Origin: Acidobacteriota bacterium
Lineage (GTDB): Bacteria; Acidobacteriota; Vicinamibacteria; Vicinamibacterales; UBA2999
NCBI GenBank assembly: GCA_003222635.1
Contig: QHWQ01000331.1
Span: 1 to 51,783, forward strand
Length of the DNA: 51,783 nucleotides
Direction of reading: 5' to 3'
The notes under the pieces were generated by a model that saw only the letters and a list, made by a program, of their open reading frames with translations, did not search any database and had not been told where the DNA came from. Below are positions 8,982-15,663 of the stretch, piece by piece. The position numbers were made by a program, and so were the translations under genes. Position 1 is the stretch's first letter. Each line of letters starts with the position of its first letter.

Positions 8982-10133
8982 ATGACAGTCGGAGCGAGGC
9001 GGGTGTTCGCATGCGCCGCGGTCGTCTGCGCGGCGTGTCTGGTGACAGTGGCGGGTCTCAGGGCACAAACCGCCCCTGAACGGGTCCCCATGGTGGAGGA
9101 AACCTTCAAGACCGTGCAGCTGCTGAAGGGCATCCCCGTCGACACCTTCTTCGAGGTGATGGGGACGTTCGCCAGCTCGATGGGCAACGACTGCACCTTC
9201 TGTCATGCGTCCAACGCGGCGCTCGACAAATCGGCGTTCGCGACGCAGACGCCGCGCATCCAGCGCGCGCGGCAGATGATCACGATGGTCAAGGCGATCA
9301 ACCAGCAGTACTTCGGCGGCGCGCCGCGCGTCACCTGCTTCACATGCCATGGCGGCAGCAACGTGCCGAAGGCAGACCCGAGCTTCATGTCGCAGTACGG
9401 CGAGCCGGTGCTCGATCCCGACGCGCGCGACTTCCTGACCGACGCGAGCGTCAACGTCAATCAGGTGTTCGCGAAGTACATCCAGGCACTCGGCGGCGCC
9501 GACAAGCTCGCGAAGCTCACGAGCTACGCGGCGAAGGGGACCTATTCCGGGTTCGATACCGATCGCAGCCCGGTACCGATCGAGCTCTATGCGAAAGCGC
9601 CGAATCAGGAAACGGTCGTCGTGCATCTGACGATCGGCGCGAGCACGCGCGTGTTCGACGGCACGAACGCGTGGGTCGCGGGGCCCGAGCAGCCGCTGCC
9701 GCTGCTGACGCTGACGAGCGGCAACATCGATCGCGCGCGCCTGTCGGCGCTGGCGAATTTCCCCGTCGGCCTGCAGAAGGCGTATCCGCAATGGCGCGCC
9801 GGCCGCACCATCCTCAACGACAAGGACGTCATCGTCCTGCAGGCGACGGTCAATGGCGACCGCGTCGCGCAGCTCTTCTTCGATCCCACCAGCGGCCTGC
9901 TGCTGCGGCTGTTGCGGTTTACGATCACGCCAATCGCATTCGTGCCGACGCAGCTCGACTACGCGGATTACCGCGAGCTGCCTGGCCTCGGCGTGAAGAT
10001 CCCGTTCCAGCGGACGCTGACGCAGACCTACATGCAGATGACGCTGCAGTTCACCGATGTTCAGGCCAACGCACCGATCGACGCGGCGAGATTCGCCAAA
10101 CCGGCGCCGGCCAAGCTGCAGTCCGAGAAATAG
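8982..10133 (+). CDS. Exported dihaem cytochrome c, reaction-centre cytochrome-like, with extra C-terminal domain
   Basis: Protein of 383 residues with a signal peptide ending near LRAQ. Residues about 30-130 resemble half of the photosynthetic reaction-centre cytochrome subunit: GIPVDTFFEVMGTFA, CTFCH, then RQMITMVKAINQQYF and CFTCH, i.e. two haem sites with methionines placed as likely axial ligands. The rest (about 155-375) looks like a lipoprotein-sorting (LolA-type) beta-sheet domain, with LFFDPTSGLLLRLLRF. No photosynthesis gene is nearby; in Acidobacteria such proteins are presumed periplasmic electron carriers. GGAGG stands upstream of the ATG. The following FAH-fold gene is separated by a repeat hairpin. 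Confidence 0.85.
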   Translation: MTVGARRVFACAAVVCAACLVTVAGLRAQTAPERVPMVEETFKTVQLLKGIPVDTFFEVMGTFASSMGNDCTFCHASNAALDKSAFATQTPRIQRARQMITMVKAINQQYFGGAPRVTCFTCHGGSNVPKADPSFMSQYGEPVLDPDARDFLTDASVNVNQVFAKYIQALGGADKLAKLTSYAAKGTYSGFDTDRSPVPIELYAKAPNQETVVVHLTIGASTRVFDGTNAWVAGPEQPLPLLTLTSGNIDRARLSALANFPVGLQKAYPQWRAGRTILNDKDVIVLQATVNGDRVAQLFFDPTSGLLLRLLRFTITPIAFVPTQLDYADYRELPGLGVKIPFQRTLTQTYMQMTLQFTDVQANAPIDAARFAKPAPAKLQSEK

Positions 10134-10137
10134 CAAT

Positions 10138-10204
10138 TGACGAATTTACGGATTTACGAATTGACGAATAACCAGTGCCGGATTCGTAGATTCGTAAATC
10201 TTGG
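10138..10204. repeat. AT-rich 8-bp tandem repeats forming a long hairpin (copy 1)
   Basis: The gap holds units GACGAATT, TACGGATT, TACGAATT and GACGAATA, then inverted units GATTCGTA and GATTCGTA. GATTTACGAAT (10151-10161) pairs with ATTCGTAAATC (10190-10200), and after two mismatches ACGAAT pairs again, giving 17 pairs over 19 positions around a short loop. It is strikingly AT-rich for this genome. Related copies lie at 11380-11393, 11921-12000 and 12479-12517. Confidence 0.75.
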
Positions 10205-10212
10205 AGGAGCAT

Positions 10213-11379
10213 ATGCGAGTCACACGGACGTTCGTTGCGCTGATCGTTGCCACCACTGTCGCCGTGATTGCCTCGGCCGGCCTTGGCGCGCAGGGCGGCG
10301 CGGCAATGACCTTCAAGCTCGGCACGTTCGAGCAGGGCGGACGCACATTCGTCGGCCTGGTGCTGCGCGACGCCCAGATTGTCGACATTGCCCGCGCCAA
10401 CACCGCGTACGAGCAGGCCAACGCGTCGGCGCCGAAGCTGACCGCGCCCACGGACATGAAGCAGCTGATCGCGCGCTACGACAACGAGTGGCGCACGCGG
10501 CTCATGGCCATCGCGCGCACGATCCCGGCGGCCGGCGCGCCGGCGTACGTCTATGCGATCAGCGCCGTGCGGATCCGGCCTCCGGTGATGCCGTCAGTGC
10601 AGTTGAACGCGGGCGGCAACTACGTCGAGCACGAGCAGGGGATTGCCACCAACCAGGCGCGCGGCGCCGCAGCGGCGGCACCAGCCGCGCGCGGCGGCGG
10701 TGGCGGCGGACGGGGCGCGGCACCCGCTGCGGCGGCGGCGGTGTCGGCGCCGGGCATCTGGGAGCGTAAGCCGGGCGACACGCGCGACAACCCGTATCTG
10801 TTCCTGAAGTCCCCGTCGGTGATCATCGGCAACGGCGATTCGATTGTCGTCCCACGCGGCCGCGTCCAGATCGATTTCGAATGCGAGTTCGCGACCGTCA
10901 TCGGCAAGCCGGCGCACTACGTGCCGATCGATAAGGCCGCCGACTACATCTTCGGCTACACGGCGCACCACGACGTCTCGGACCGCCAGGGCCGCGGCGA
11001 TCGGAAGATGGGCGGCTCGGACTGGCTGATCGGCAAGAACCACGACACGTTCGGCCCGCTCGGCCCCTACATCGTGCCGAAGGAGTTCATCAAGGATCCG
11101 ATGAACGTCCGCCACACGATGTATCTGAACGGCATGGTGATGCAGGACTCGAATACCCGGAACATGAGCCACAACATCTGGGAGATGCTGTCGTTTGCCT
11201 CGAACATCACGACGCTGAACCCAGGCGACGTGATTTCCGGCGGCAGCCCGGCGGGAACGAACCTCGAGCGCCCCGACCCGCGCTGGATGCGCGCGGGCGA
11301 CAACGCGAAGTGCGAGATTGAAGGGATCGGCGCGCTGTCCAATCCGGTTGTCGCGGAAGCGGCGACGTCGACGAAATAG
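10213..11379 (+). CDS. Exported fumarylacetoacetate hydrolase-fold protein
   Basis: Protein of 388 residues. The C-terminal part has the FAH fold signature: IDFECEFATVIG carries the metal-binding glutamates, YTAHHDVSDR the aspartate, and a late GDVISGGSPAG segment matches the family GTP(S/A)G-type loop. The family cleaves C-C bonds of diketo acids or hydrates related substrates, normally in the cytoplasm. Here a signal peptide (cleavage near GLGAQ, about residue 27) predicts export. Residues about 148-180 are a low-complexity Ala/Gly/Arg insert that most members lack. GGAGGAG at 10203-10209 supports the ATG at 10213 over an upstream TTG at 10201. The substrate is unknown. Confidence 0.85.
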   Translation: MRVTRTFVALIVATTVAVIASAGLGAQGGAAMTFKLGTFEQGGRTFVGLVLRDAQIVDIARANTAYEQANASAPKLTAPTDMKQLIARYDNEWRTRLMAIARTIPAAGAPAYVYAISAVRIRPPVMPSVQLNAGGNYVEHEQGIATNQARGAAAAAPAARGGGGGGRGAAPAAAAAVSAPGIWERKPGDTRDNPYLFLKSPSVIIGNGDSIVVPRGRVQIDFECEFATVIGKPAHYVPIDKAADYIFGYTAHHDVSDRQGRGDRKMGGSDWLIGKNHDTFGPLGPYIVPKEFIKDPMNVRHTMYLNGMVMQDSNTRNMSHNIWEMLSFASNITTLNPGDVISGGSPAGTNLERPDPRWMRAGDNAKCEIEGIGALSNPVVAEAATSTK

Positions 11380-11393
11380 ATTCGTAAATCTGA
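11380..11393. repeat. AT-rich 8-bp repeat, short copy (copy 2)
   Basis: ATTCGTAAATC directly follows the stop of the FAH-fold gene and fills the 14-base gap to the convergent cytochrome gene. It is identical to the right arm of the hairpin at 10190-10200. Confidence 0.6.
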
Positions 11394-11912
11394 TCAACAG
11401 CGGTTGACGTTCCCCCCTGGCACGTTCCGGTACTTCGCGTGACAGTGCAGGCAGGCCGTGGCAAGTTTGTCCGCGGCCTCCAGCACCACATCGTCATTCT
11501 TCGCCTGTCCGGCCTTGTAGACGCCGACCGCGGCCTCGCGCAGCTCGTCGATCCACATCTTCCAGTCGGCGTTCTGCACCGGCGCCGGCTTGCCGTTGCT
11601 GCACTGCCGCGGTACGAGCAGCAGGTTGGCCGTCTCGGCCATTGCCATGCCGCTGTTTTCCACCGCCTCCCATCCACCATAGGCGCTCGTGAACGGATCG
11701 GACGACGTGGACTGGTGTGCCGCGGGCTTGAACGCCGCCGGATCTTCGACCTGCGCGGTGAAGATGACGTTCGATTGCGGGTACAACGTGCCGCGCATCA
11801 GCTGCAGCATGTTGGCGTAGACGCGCGGCTGCACGACCGGCGCCGCGGGCGCCTGGGCGTACACCGCTTCGCCCCACACGAGCGCAAGGACCACGGACAC
11901 AACGCGGATCAT
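11394..11912 (-). CDS. Exported monohaem cytochrome, c556/c-prime-like
   Basis: Protein of 172 residues with a signal peptide ending near AVYAQ. A single haem site, CLHCHAKYRNV, sits close to the C-terminus as in class II cytochromes (four-helix c-prime and c556). Early methionines in ANMLQLMRGTLYP fit the sixth-ligand position of c556-type members. The middle segment (WEAVENSGMAMAETANLLL, WKMWIDELREAAVGVYKA) looks helical. It is probably a periplasmic electron carrier for one of the redox enzymes of the neighbourhood; which one cannot be told. It follows the two DUF6644 genes on the same strand, separated by an AT-rich repeat block. Confidence 0.8.
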   Translation of the reverse strand: MIRVVSVVLALVWGEAVYAQAPAAPVVQPRVYANMLQLMRGTLYPQSNVIFTAQVEDPAAFKPAAHQSTSSDPFTSAYGGWEAVENSGMAMAETANLLLVPRQCSNGKPAPVQNADWKMWIDELREAAVGVYKAGQAKNDDVVLEAADKLATACLHCHAKYRNVPGGNVNRC

Positions 11913-11920
11913 GAATCCTC

Positions 11921-12000
11921 CATCTACGAATTTACGAATTTACGAATTGCAATTTGAAAATTGAGATCCGTCAATTCGTAACTTCGTAGATTCGTCAATC
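11921..12000. repeat. AT-rich 8-bp tandem repeats in inverted arrangement (copy 3)
   Basis: Three TACGAATT-type units stand head to tail at about 11925-11948. After a short spacer come inverted ATTCGTAA, CTTCGTAG and ATTCGTCA units (about 11973-11998), so the block can fold back on itself. It lies between the DUF6644 gene and the c556-like gene, both on the minus strand. Confidence 0.7.
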
Positions 12001-12475
12001 ACGGGAACCCGATATACCGGCCGCCCACGGCCACGGTGGTCCACAAGACAATCGACACGAGCGCGACCAGCTTGCGCGTGATCGGCCGCACGTCCGCCTC
12101 GCCGGCCATGGCGACGCGCCGGCGCACCGACCACGTGAAGATGATGACCGCGACGAGCGCGCCCATCTTCACCCAGAAGAACGTCAGGTAGTAGTACTTC
12201 GTCGCGAAGCACATGAACAGCAGGATGCCGGTGGTGATCATCACGCCCAGCCCGCGCAGCAGCCAGCGCTCCGCGTCCTGCGCCAGGGACGCGACGGACT
12301 GGCCCGGCAGCGCCCATCCGAGCATTCGCAGATCGACCACGAGGACCGAGCCGCCAATCAGCGCCAGCCCCATCAGATGAATCGTCGCGACGATCGGAAA
12401 GAAGATCGGCGAGTCCCGCATCGCGTGAAGCGGGCCGGAATACTGCAGCCAGCGGCAGAACTCGAGCAGGGACAT
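11999..12475 (-). CDS. DUF6644 family membrane protein
   Basis: Integral membrane protein of 158 residues with about four hydrophobic segments. The first ones carry the family pattern IVATIHLMGLALIGGSVLVVDLRMLG, including a histidine inside a membrane helix. I recognise the DUF6644 layout; the family is uncharacterised, and the intramembrane histidines make a haem-binding or quinone-linked role possible (inference). A second DUF6644 gene lies upstream on the same strand, separated by 30 bases of AT-rich repeat, and a monohaem cytochrome follows, which fits a small membrane electron-transfer unit. Confidence 0.8.
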   Translation of the reverse strand: MSLLEFCRWLQYSGPLHAMRDSPIFFPIVATIHLMGLALIGGSVLVVDLRMLGWALPGQSVASLAQDAERWLLRGLGVMITTGILLFMCFATKYYYLTFFWVKMGALVAVIIFTWSVRRRVAMAGEADVRPITRKLVALVSIVLWTTVAVGGRYIGFP

Positions 12476-12478
12476 CGG

Positions 12479-12517
12479 AATTTACGAATTTGCGAATCTA
12501 CGGATTTACGAATTGCC
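12479..12517. repeat. AT-rich 8-bp tandem repeats (copy 4)
   Basis: Units ATTTACGA, ATTTGCGA, ATCTACGG and ATTTACGA run head to tail across the gap between the two DUF6644 genes and into the end of the upstream one. It is the same family as the blocks at 10138, 11380 and 11921. Confidence 0.7.
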
Positions 12518-13015
12518 GAACCAGTAATCCTGATACGCCATCATCCGCCCGGCCGTGATGATCAGCGCGAGCAGAATCAGCGACACCGCGCCGACGATGC
12601 GCACCAGGCGCGGGGGCACGGGATCGCTGTCCCAGTCGCCGACCCATCGATAGACGTTGCGACGGAAGAGCCAGACGTTCACGGCCGCCAGCACGAGCGC
12701 CCCCATCTTGAAGCGGAAGAAGACGTTCTCGTAGCGGTTGACGGGCGCGGCGTAGAAGAGGAGCGCGCCGGTGACGACCATCACCACAAACCCCGCTTCG
12801 GTCCAGGGCATCAGGCGCGTGACGACCTGCGACACGGGCACGGACGTCAACGTCTTGCCCATGAGCCGCAGGTCGATCATGACCGCGGTCCCGACGAACA
12901 CGCTGATCGTCAGCACGTGAATCATCAGGACGAGGAGAAACACGTAGCGGGACTCGTGGAGCTCGACGCTCCACGAGGTGTTCCCAAGCCAGTCGAAGAA
13001 GCGAAAGAGGTTCAC
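12506..13015 (-). CDS. DUF6644 family membrane protein
   Basis: Membrane protein of 169 residues, paralogous to the product of 11999-12475. It has about four transmembrane segments, beginning ESRYVFLLVLMIHVLTISVF, followed by VGTAVMIDLRLMG, and the same intramembrane histidine position. The C-terminus has LILLALIITAGRMMAYQDYW. The function of DUF6644 is not established. The order DUF6152, DUF6644, DUF6644, c556-like cytochrome on one strand suggests a transcription unit for a membrane or periplasmic redox function. Confidence 0.8.
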   Translation of the reverse strand: MNLFRFFDWLGNTSWSVELHESRYVFLLVLMIHVLTISVFVGTAVMIDLRLMGKTLTSVPVSQVVTRLMPWTEAGFVVMVVTGALLFYAAPVNRYENVFFRFKMGALVLAAVNVWLFRRNVYRWVGDWDSDPVPPRLVRIVGAVSLILLALIITAGRMMAYQDYWFGNS

Positions 13016-13042
13016 CAGAGGCCGCCCCGGCCCCTTCGGTCC

Positions 13043-13471
13043 CTAGTTCGACTTCGGTGTCGGGTTGCCGTCAGCGCCGGGAGCCGAGCCGCCCATGAAG
13101 ACCTTGCGGCCGTCCAGGTACTCGACGAACACGCCAACGCCCTTCGGCTCGCCGCTCTTCGCCTGATATCCGAACAGCTTGATCTCGGTGCCGATCGGCA
13201 GGCTGGTCTTGGTGATGCCGTTCCTCAACAGGTTGGTCGGGGGGCCGCCCTCGATGCCCCAGTTGGTCACGGTGCCGTCCTGGCCCTTCACGTCGAGCCA
13301 GATCCACGCATGGGGATTCACCAGTTCGACCTTGGTGACGGTCCCCTGGAGGTTGATCGGGTGATTCTCGTCAAAGGCCGCGGCAAACGAGTGATGCGCC
13401 ACTGCCGGCACCGCAGCCAGCAGCAGACCCAGGGCAGCTATAACGCCGAGAAGTTTGACTGTCATCCGCAT
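13043..13471 (-). CDS. DUF6152 family exported protein
   Basis: Small exported protein of 142 residues. The signal peptide ends near PAVA and the mature N-terminus is HHSFAAAFDENHPI, followed by LQGTVTKVELVNPHAWIWLD, the typical DUF6152 arrangement. AAGGAGA lies upstream of the ATG at 13471, which I prefer to an upstream start at 13513 that would add 14 residues and overlap the preceding gene. It is the second family member of the window (the first is at 4278-4676). It lies downstream of two HWEG-motif genes and upstream of the DUF6644 pair, probably in one leftward unit. Confidence 0.85.
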   Translation of the reverse strand: MRMTVKLLGVIAALGLLLAAVPAVAHHSFAAAFDENHPINLQGTVTKVELVNPHAWIWLDVKGQDGTVTNWGIEGGPPTNLLRNGITKTSLPIGTEIKLFGYQAKSGEPKGVGVFVEYLDGRKVFMGGSAPGADGNPTPKSN

Positions 13472-13496
13472 CTGGTGCTCTCCTTCTATCCTTCTA

Positions 13497-14630
13497 TTAT
13501 TCGGGTGCGCCATTACCGCGCAGATCGTGGACGCCCTCGCGGAACCGGATCTGCGTGCCTGTCACGACGTTGATCAAACCATAGTTCTGCTCGTGGCAGG
13601 CGAACTCGTAAATCATCGACGGATCGATGCGCGGCATCGTCGTGTCCACCGACCAGGGCTGCGTCCAGGTTTTCGGATCGGTGACCGTGTACTGATAGCG
13701 GATCGTATTTGGACCGACCCGTGTGAACCGTTCCACGAGCTGAAGCTGGTCGGTCGAGCCGAGGAAGTTGGTCGCCGGTTTCGGGTCGAAGAAGTTCGTC
13801 GTCTCGACGACCAGCGTGTTGCCCTCCCAGTGCCCGCGGGAATCTCCCAGGTACTGCCGCACCTGTGATGCGACATGCGGGCGGCTGTTGTCGGTCGGGA
13901 TGATGCGCACGTCGTTGTTCGACTGCATCACGATCGTCAGGTAGCCGGGGCTCTGGAAGAAGAACGCCTCCGCGGTGACGCCGGCTGCGGTCGCCGCCGA
14001 ATCCGCGCCCGGCATGCCGCCGCGGACGAGCGGGATGGCGCCGAGGCCGAGGACGCAGCGTGTGTACAGGTTGCCGAACGTCTTGACGCCGAGCATCGGA
14101 TCGAGCTGCCGCGCGGAGGCCGCCGCGGCCGCGCGCCGCTGCTGCGCCTCGGGGACGAGCGAAGGCAGCCGGCCGTTCTTCGGGCTGACGATCAGGGACG
14201 TCCGCAGGTTCGGCGTCGCGCCGCCCTGCCACGCGTCCATCGCGTATTCCTTCCAGTCGTAGTGCACGGTTCGCGGATCAACTTCCGCGTCGGATTCCGC
14301 GGCCTTCTTGTACTCGGCGATCGCTTCCTCTTCCGTGTAGAACTCCTTGTCGCCGAGCTCGGTGGGCCGCTGCAGCCGCGTGTAGGTGGCGGTCAGCCAC
14401 ACACCGCTGATATCCGGCTCGCCCCACGGCTTCTTCGGGACCGCGTAGCTCTTGAGCTCCACGGACTTCTTGAAGGCATCGGCCGACGCCTTGATCGCCG
14501 CATCCGTGCTGGTGGTCGTCTGCGGCAGCGCGTTCTTGCCCGGCGCTTGCGCCACGAGCACGGCCATCGACAGGGCCCCAACCATCGCGACCGTGAGCGC
14601 GGTGGTCATCCAGAGCATCCGATTCCGCAT
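13497..14630 (-). CDS. Secreted HWEG-motif protein, unknown function
   Basis: Protein of 377 residues with a signal peptide ending near AVLVAQ. It shares with the product of 3464-4267 an N-terminal EPDISGVW segment, a cysteine segment (LYTRCVLGLGAIPLV) and the motif RGHWEGNTLVVETTNFFD. It then has a C-terminal half with SVDTTMPRIDPSMIYEFACH, where a cysteine-histidine pair stands late in the chain. No enzyme family can be named with confidence. GGAGGAG at 14639-14645 sits eight bases from the ATG at 14630, whereas the in-frame ATG at 14636 would be too close. It is followed by a DUF6152 gene after 25 bases. Confidence 0.78.
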   Translation of the reverse strand: MRNRMLWMTTALTVAMVGALSMAVLVAQAPGKNALPQTTTSTDAAIKASADAFKKSVELKSYAVPKKPWGEPDISGVWLTATYTRLQRPTELGDKEFYTEEEAIAEYKKAAESDAEVDPRTVHYDWKEYAMDAWQGGATPNLRTSLIVSPKNGRLPSLVPEAQQRRAAAAASARQLDPMLGVKTFGNLYTRCVLGLGAIPLVRGGMPGADSAATAAGVTAEAFFFQSPGYLTIVMQSNNDVRIIPTDNSRPHVASQVRQYLGDSRGHWEGNTLVVETTNFFDPKPATNFLGSTDQLQLVERFTRVGPNTIRYQYTVTDPKTWTQPWSVDTTMPRIDPSMIYEFACHEQNYGLINVVTGTQIRFREGVHDLRGNGAPE

Positions 14631-14646
14631 ATGCATCACTCCTCCG

Positions 14647-15597
14647 TCACCGCGACGAACGATTCGGTGGATTGTACAGCCCAATGGGGGCGTACATCAT
14701 CTCCTCGACAAACGGCACGCAGTTGAACTCGAGCAGCTGCGCGTTCGGCTCCAGGCGGCGGTAAATCGGGAAGCTGATCTTCCACGGCCGCGTATAGATA
14801 GCGGGATCCTCGATGGTAGCCTCGTACATCATGTGATCGCGGCCGCGCGGCGTCCAGCGCTCCACGACGTGCGCCGTGTCGCTGAAGAAGTTGCCGGCGC
14901 GGTCGAGCCACTGATGGCCGTTGAAGCCCGTCACGTCGATGACCAGGGTGTCGCCCTCCCACCGGCCGTTGGACCACCCCATCCACGAATCGACCGGCGC
15001 CTCCTGATGCTTGTCCATGAAGACCGTCCGCATGGAGCCCTTGTATTCGTAGACCATCAGGATCTGGTCGCGGTTCTGGAAGATCTGGAAGGGGAACGGC
15101 ATGTAGTTGGCGCGCGGCACGCCGGGACGGAAGCACTGCAGCTCCGTGTCACCCGTGTCGAAGCGGTGCGGATCGTTGGTGACCTTCACGAGCATGCGGT
15201 TCTTGAAGTTGTCCTGCTTCTTCTTGAGCGCCTCGGGCTTATACGGGATGGTGCCGCCCTCGACGATGCCCATGCCCGCGGGCTCGGAACCCCACGCGCC
15301 CATGATGTCGTTGTGAGGACCGGCCTCGGCGTGATGGGCTTCGACGTCCCAGTTCGCCGTGTTGATCGCCTGCCAGATCCCATTCAGGTTCGGCTTGCCG
15401 TCTTCCGTGCGCGCGCCCTGCGCGGCCGCGGCCGGACGCGGCGCTGCCGCCTGACGTCCCGCTGCCGGCGCCGCGGTTTGCGGCGCGGCTGCCTGTCCGC
15501 GCCCCGCGGGCGCCTGCCCCTCACTCGTCATCGTCGTCACCCAGACGACCGCAATCATTGCGAGAAACGCCGAGAATCCCGTCCACCCAATACGCAT
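14647..15597 (-). CDS. Secreted HWEG-motif protein, unknown function
   Basis: Protein of 316 residues with an N-terminal hydrophobic segment, then an Ala/Gln/Pro-rich linker (about residues 30-62). The conserved part begins GKPNLNGIWQAIN and includes ELQCFRPGVPRANYMPFPFQ, the motif GRWEGDTLVIDVTGFN and a final cysteine segment LLEFNCVPFVEE. The motif's histidine is an arginine here, so the histidine is not strictly conserved in this set of three. GGGAGG lies just upstream of the ATG at 15597; a GTG one codon earlier is possible. It is upstream of, and in the same direction as, its paralogue at 13497-14630, 16 bases apart. Confidence 0.78.
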   Translation of the reverse strand: MRIGWTGFSAFLAMIAVVWVTTMTSEGQAPAGRGQAAAPQTAAPAAGRQAAAPRPAAAAQGARTEDGKPNLNGIWQAINTANWDVEAHHAEAGPHNDIMGAWGSEPAGMGIVEGGTIPYKPEALKKKQDNFKNRMLVKVTNDPHRFDTGDTELQCFRPGVPRANYMPFPFQIFQNRDQILMVYEYKGSMRTVFMDKHQEAPVDSWMGWSNGRWEGDTLVIDVTGFNGHQWLDRAGNFFSDTAHVVERWTPRGRDHMMYEATIEDPAIYTRPWKISFPIYRRLEPNAQLLEFNCVPFVEEMMYAPIGLYNPPNRSSR

Positions 15598-15637
15598 CAC
15601 TTCCTCCCGATCCCGTCCGAAGTTCGCCGCTCGTAGA

Positions 15638-15655
15638 GTCCGGCTTCAGCCGGAC
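15638..15655. repeat. Perfect GTCCGGCT hairpin between genes
   Basis: GTCCGGCT pairs with AGCCGGAC around TC, an 8-bp stem, in the gap between the receptor stop (15664) and the next leftward gene. It has the same architecture as the hairpin at 4678-4695. Confidence 0.6.
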
Positions 15656-15663
15656 CTTCGAAG

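Noticed and set aside
8982..10133. A photosynthetic reaction-centre gene
   Set aside because: Only the haem half of the cytochrome domain is present, and no reaction-centre, bacteriochlorophyll or carotenoid genes are in the window.
10138..12517. The AT-rich repeats as a CRISPR array
   Set aside because: Units are 8 bp, contiguous, without spacers, in both orientations, and spread over four gaps; no cas gene is near.
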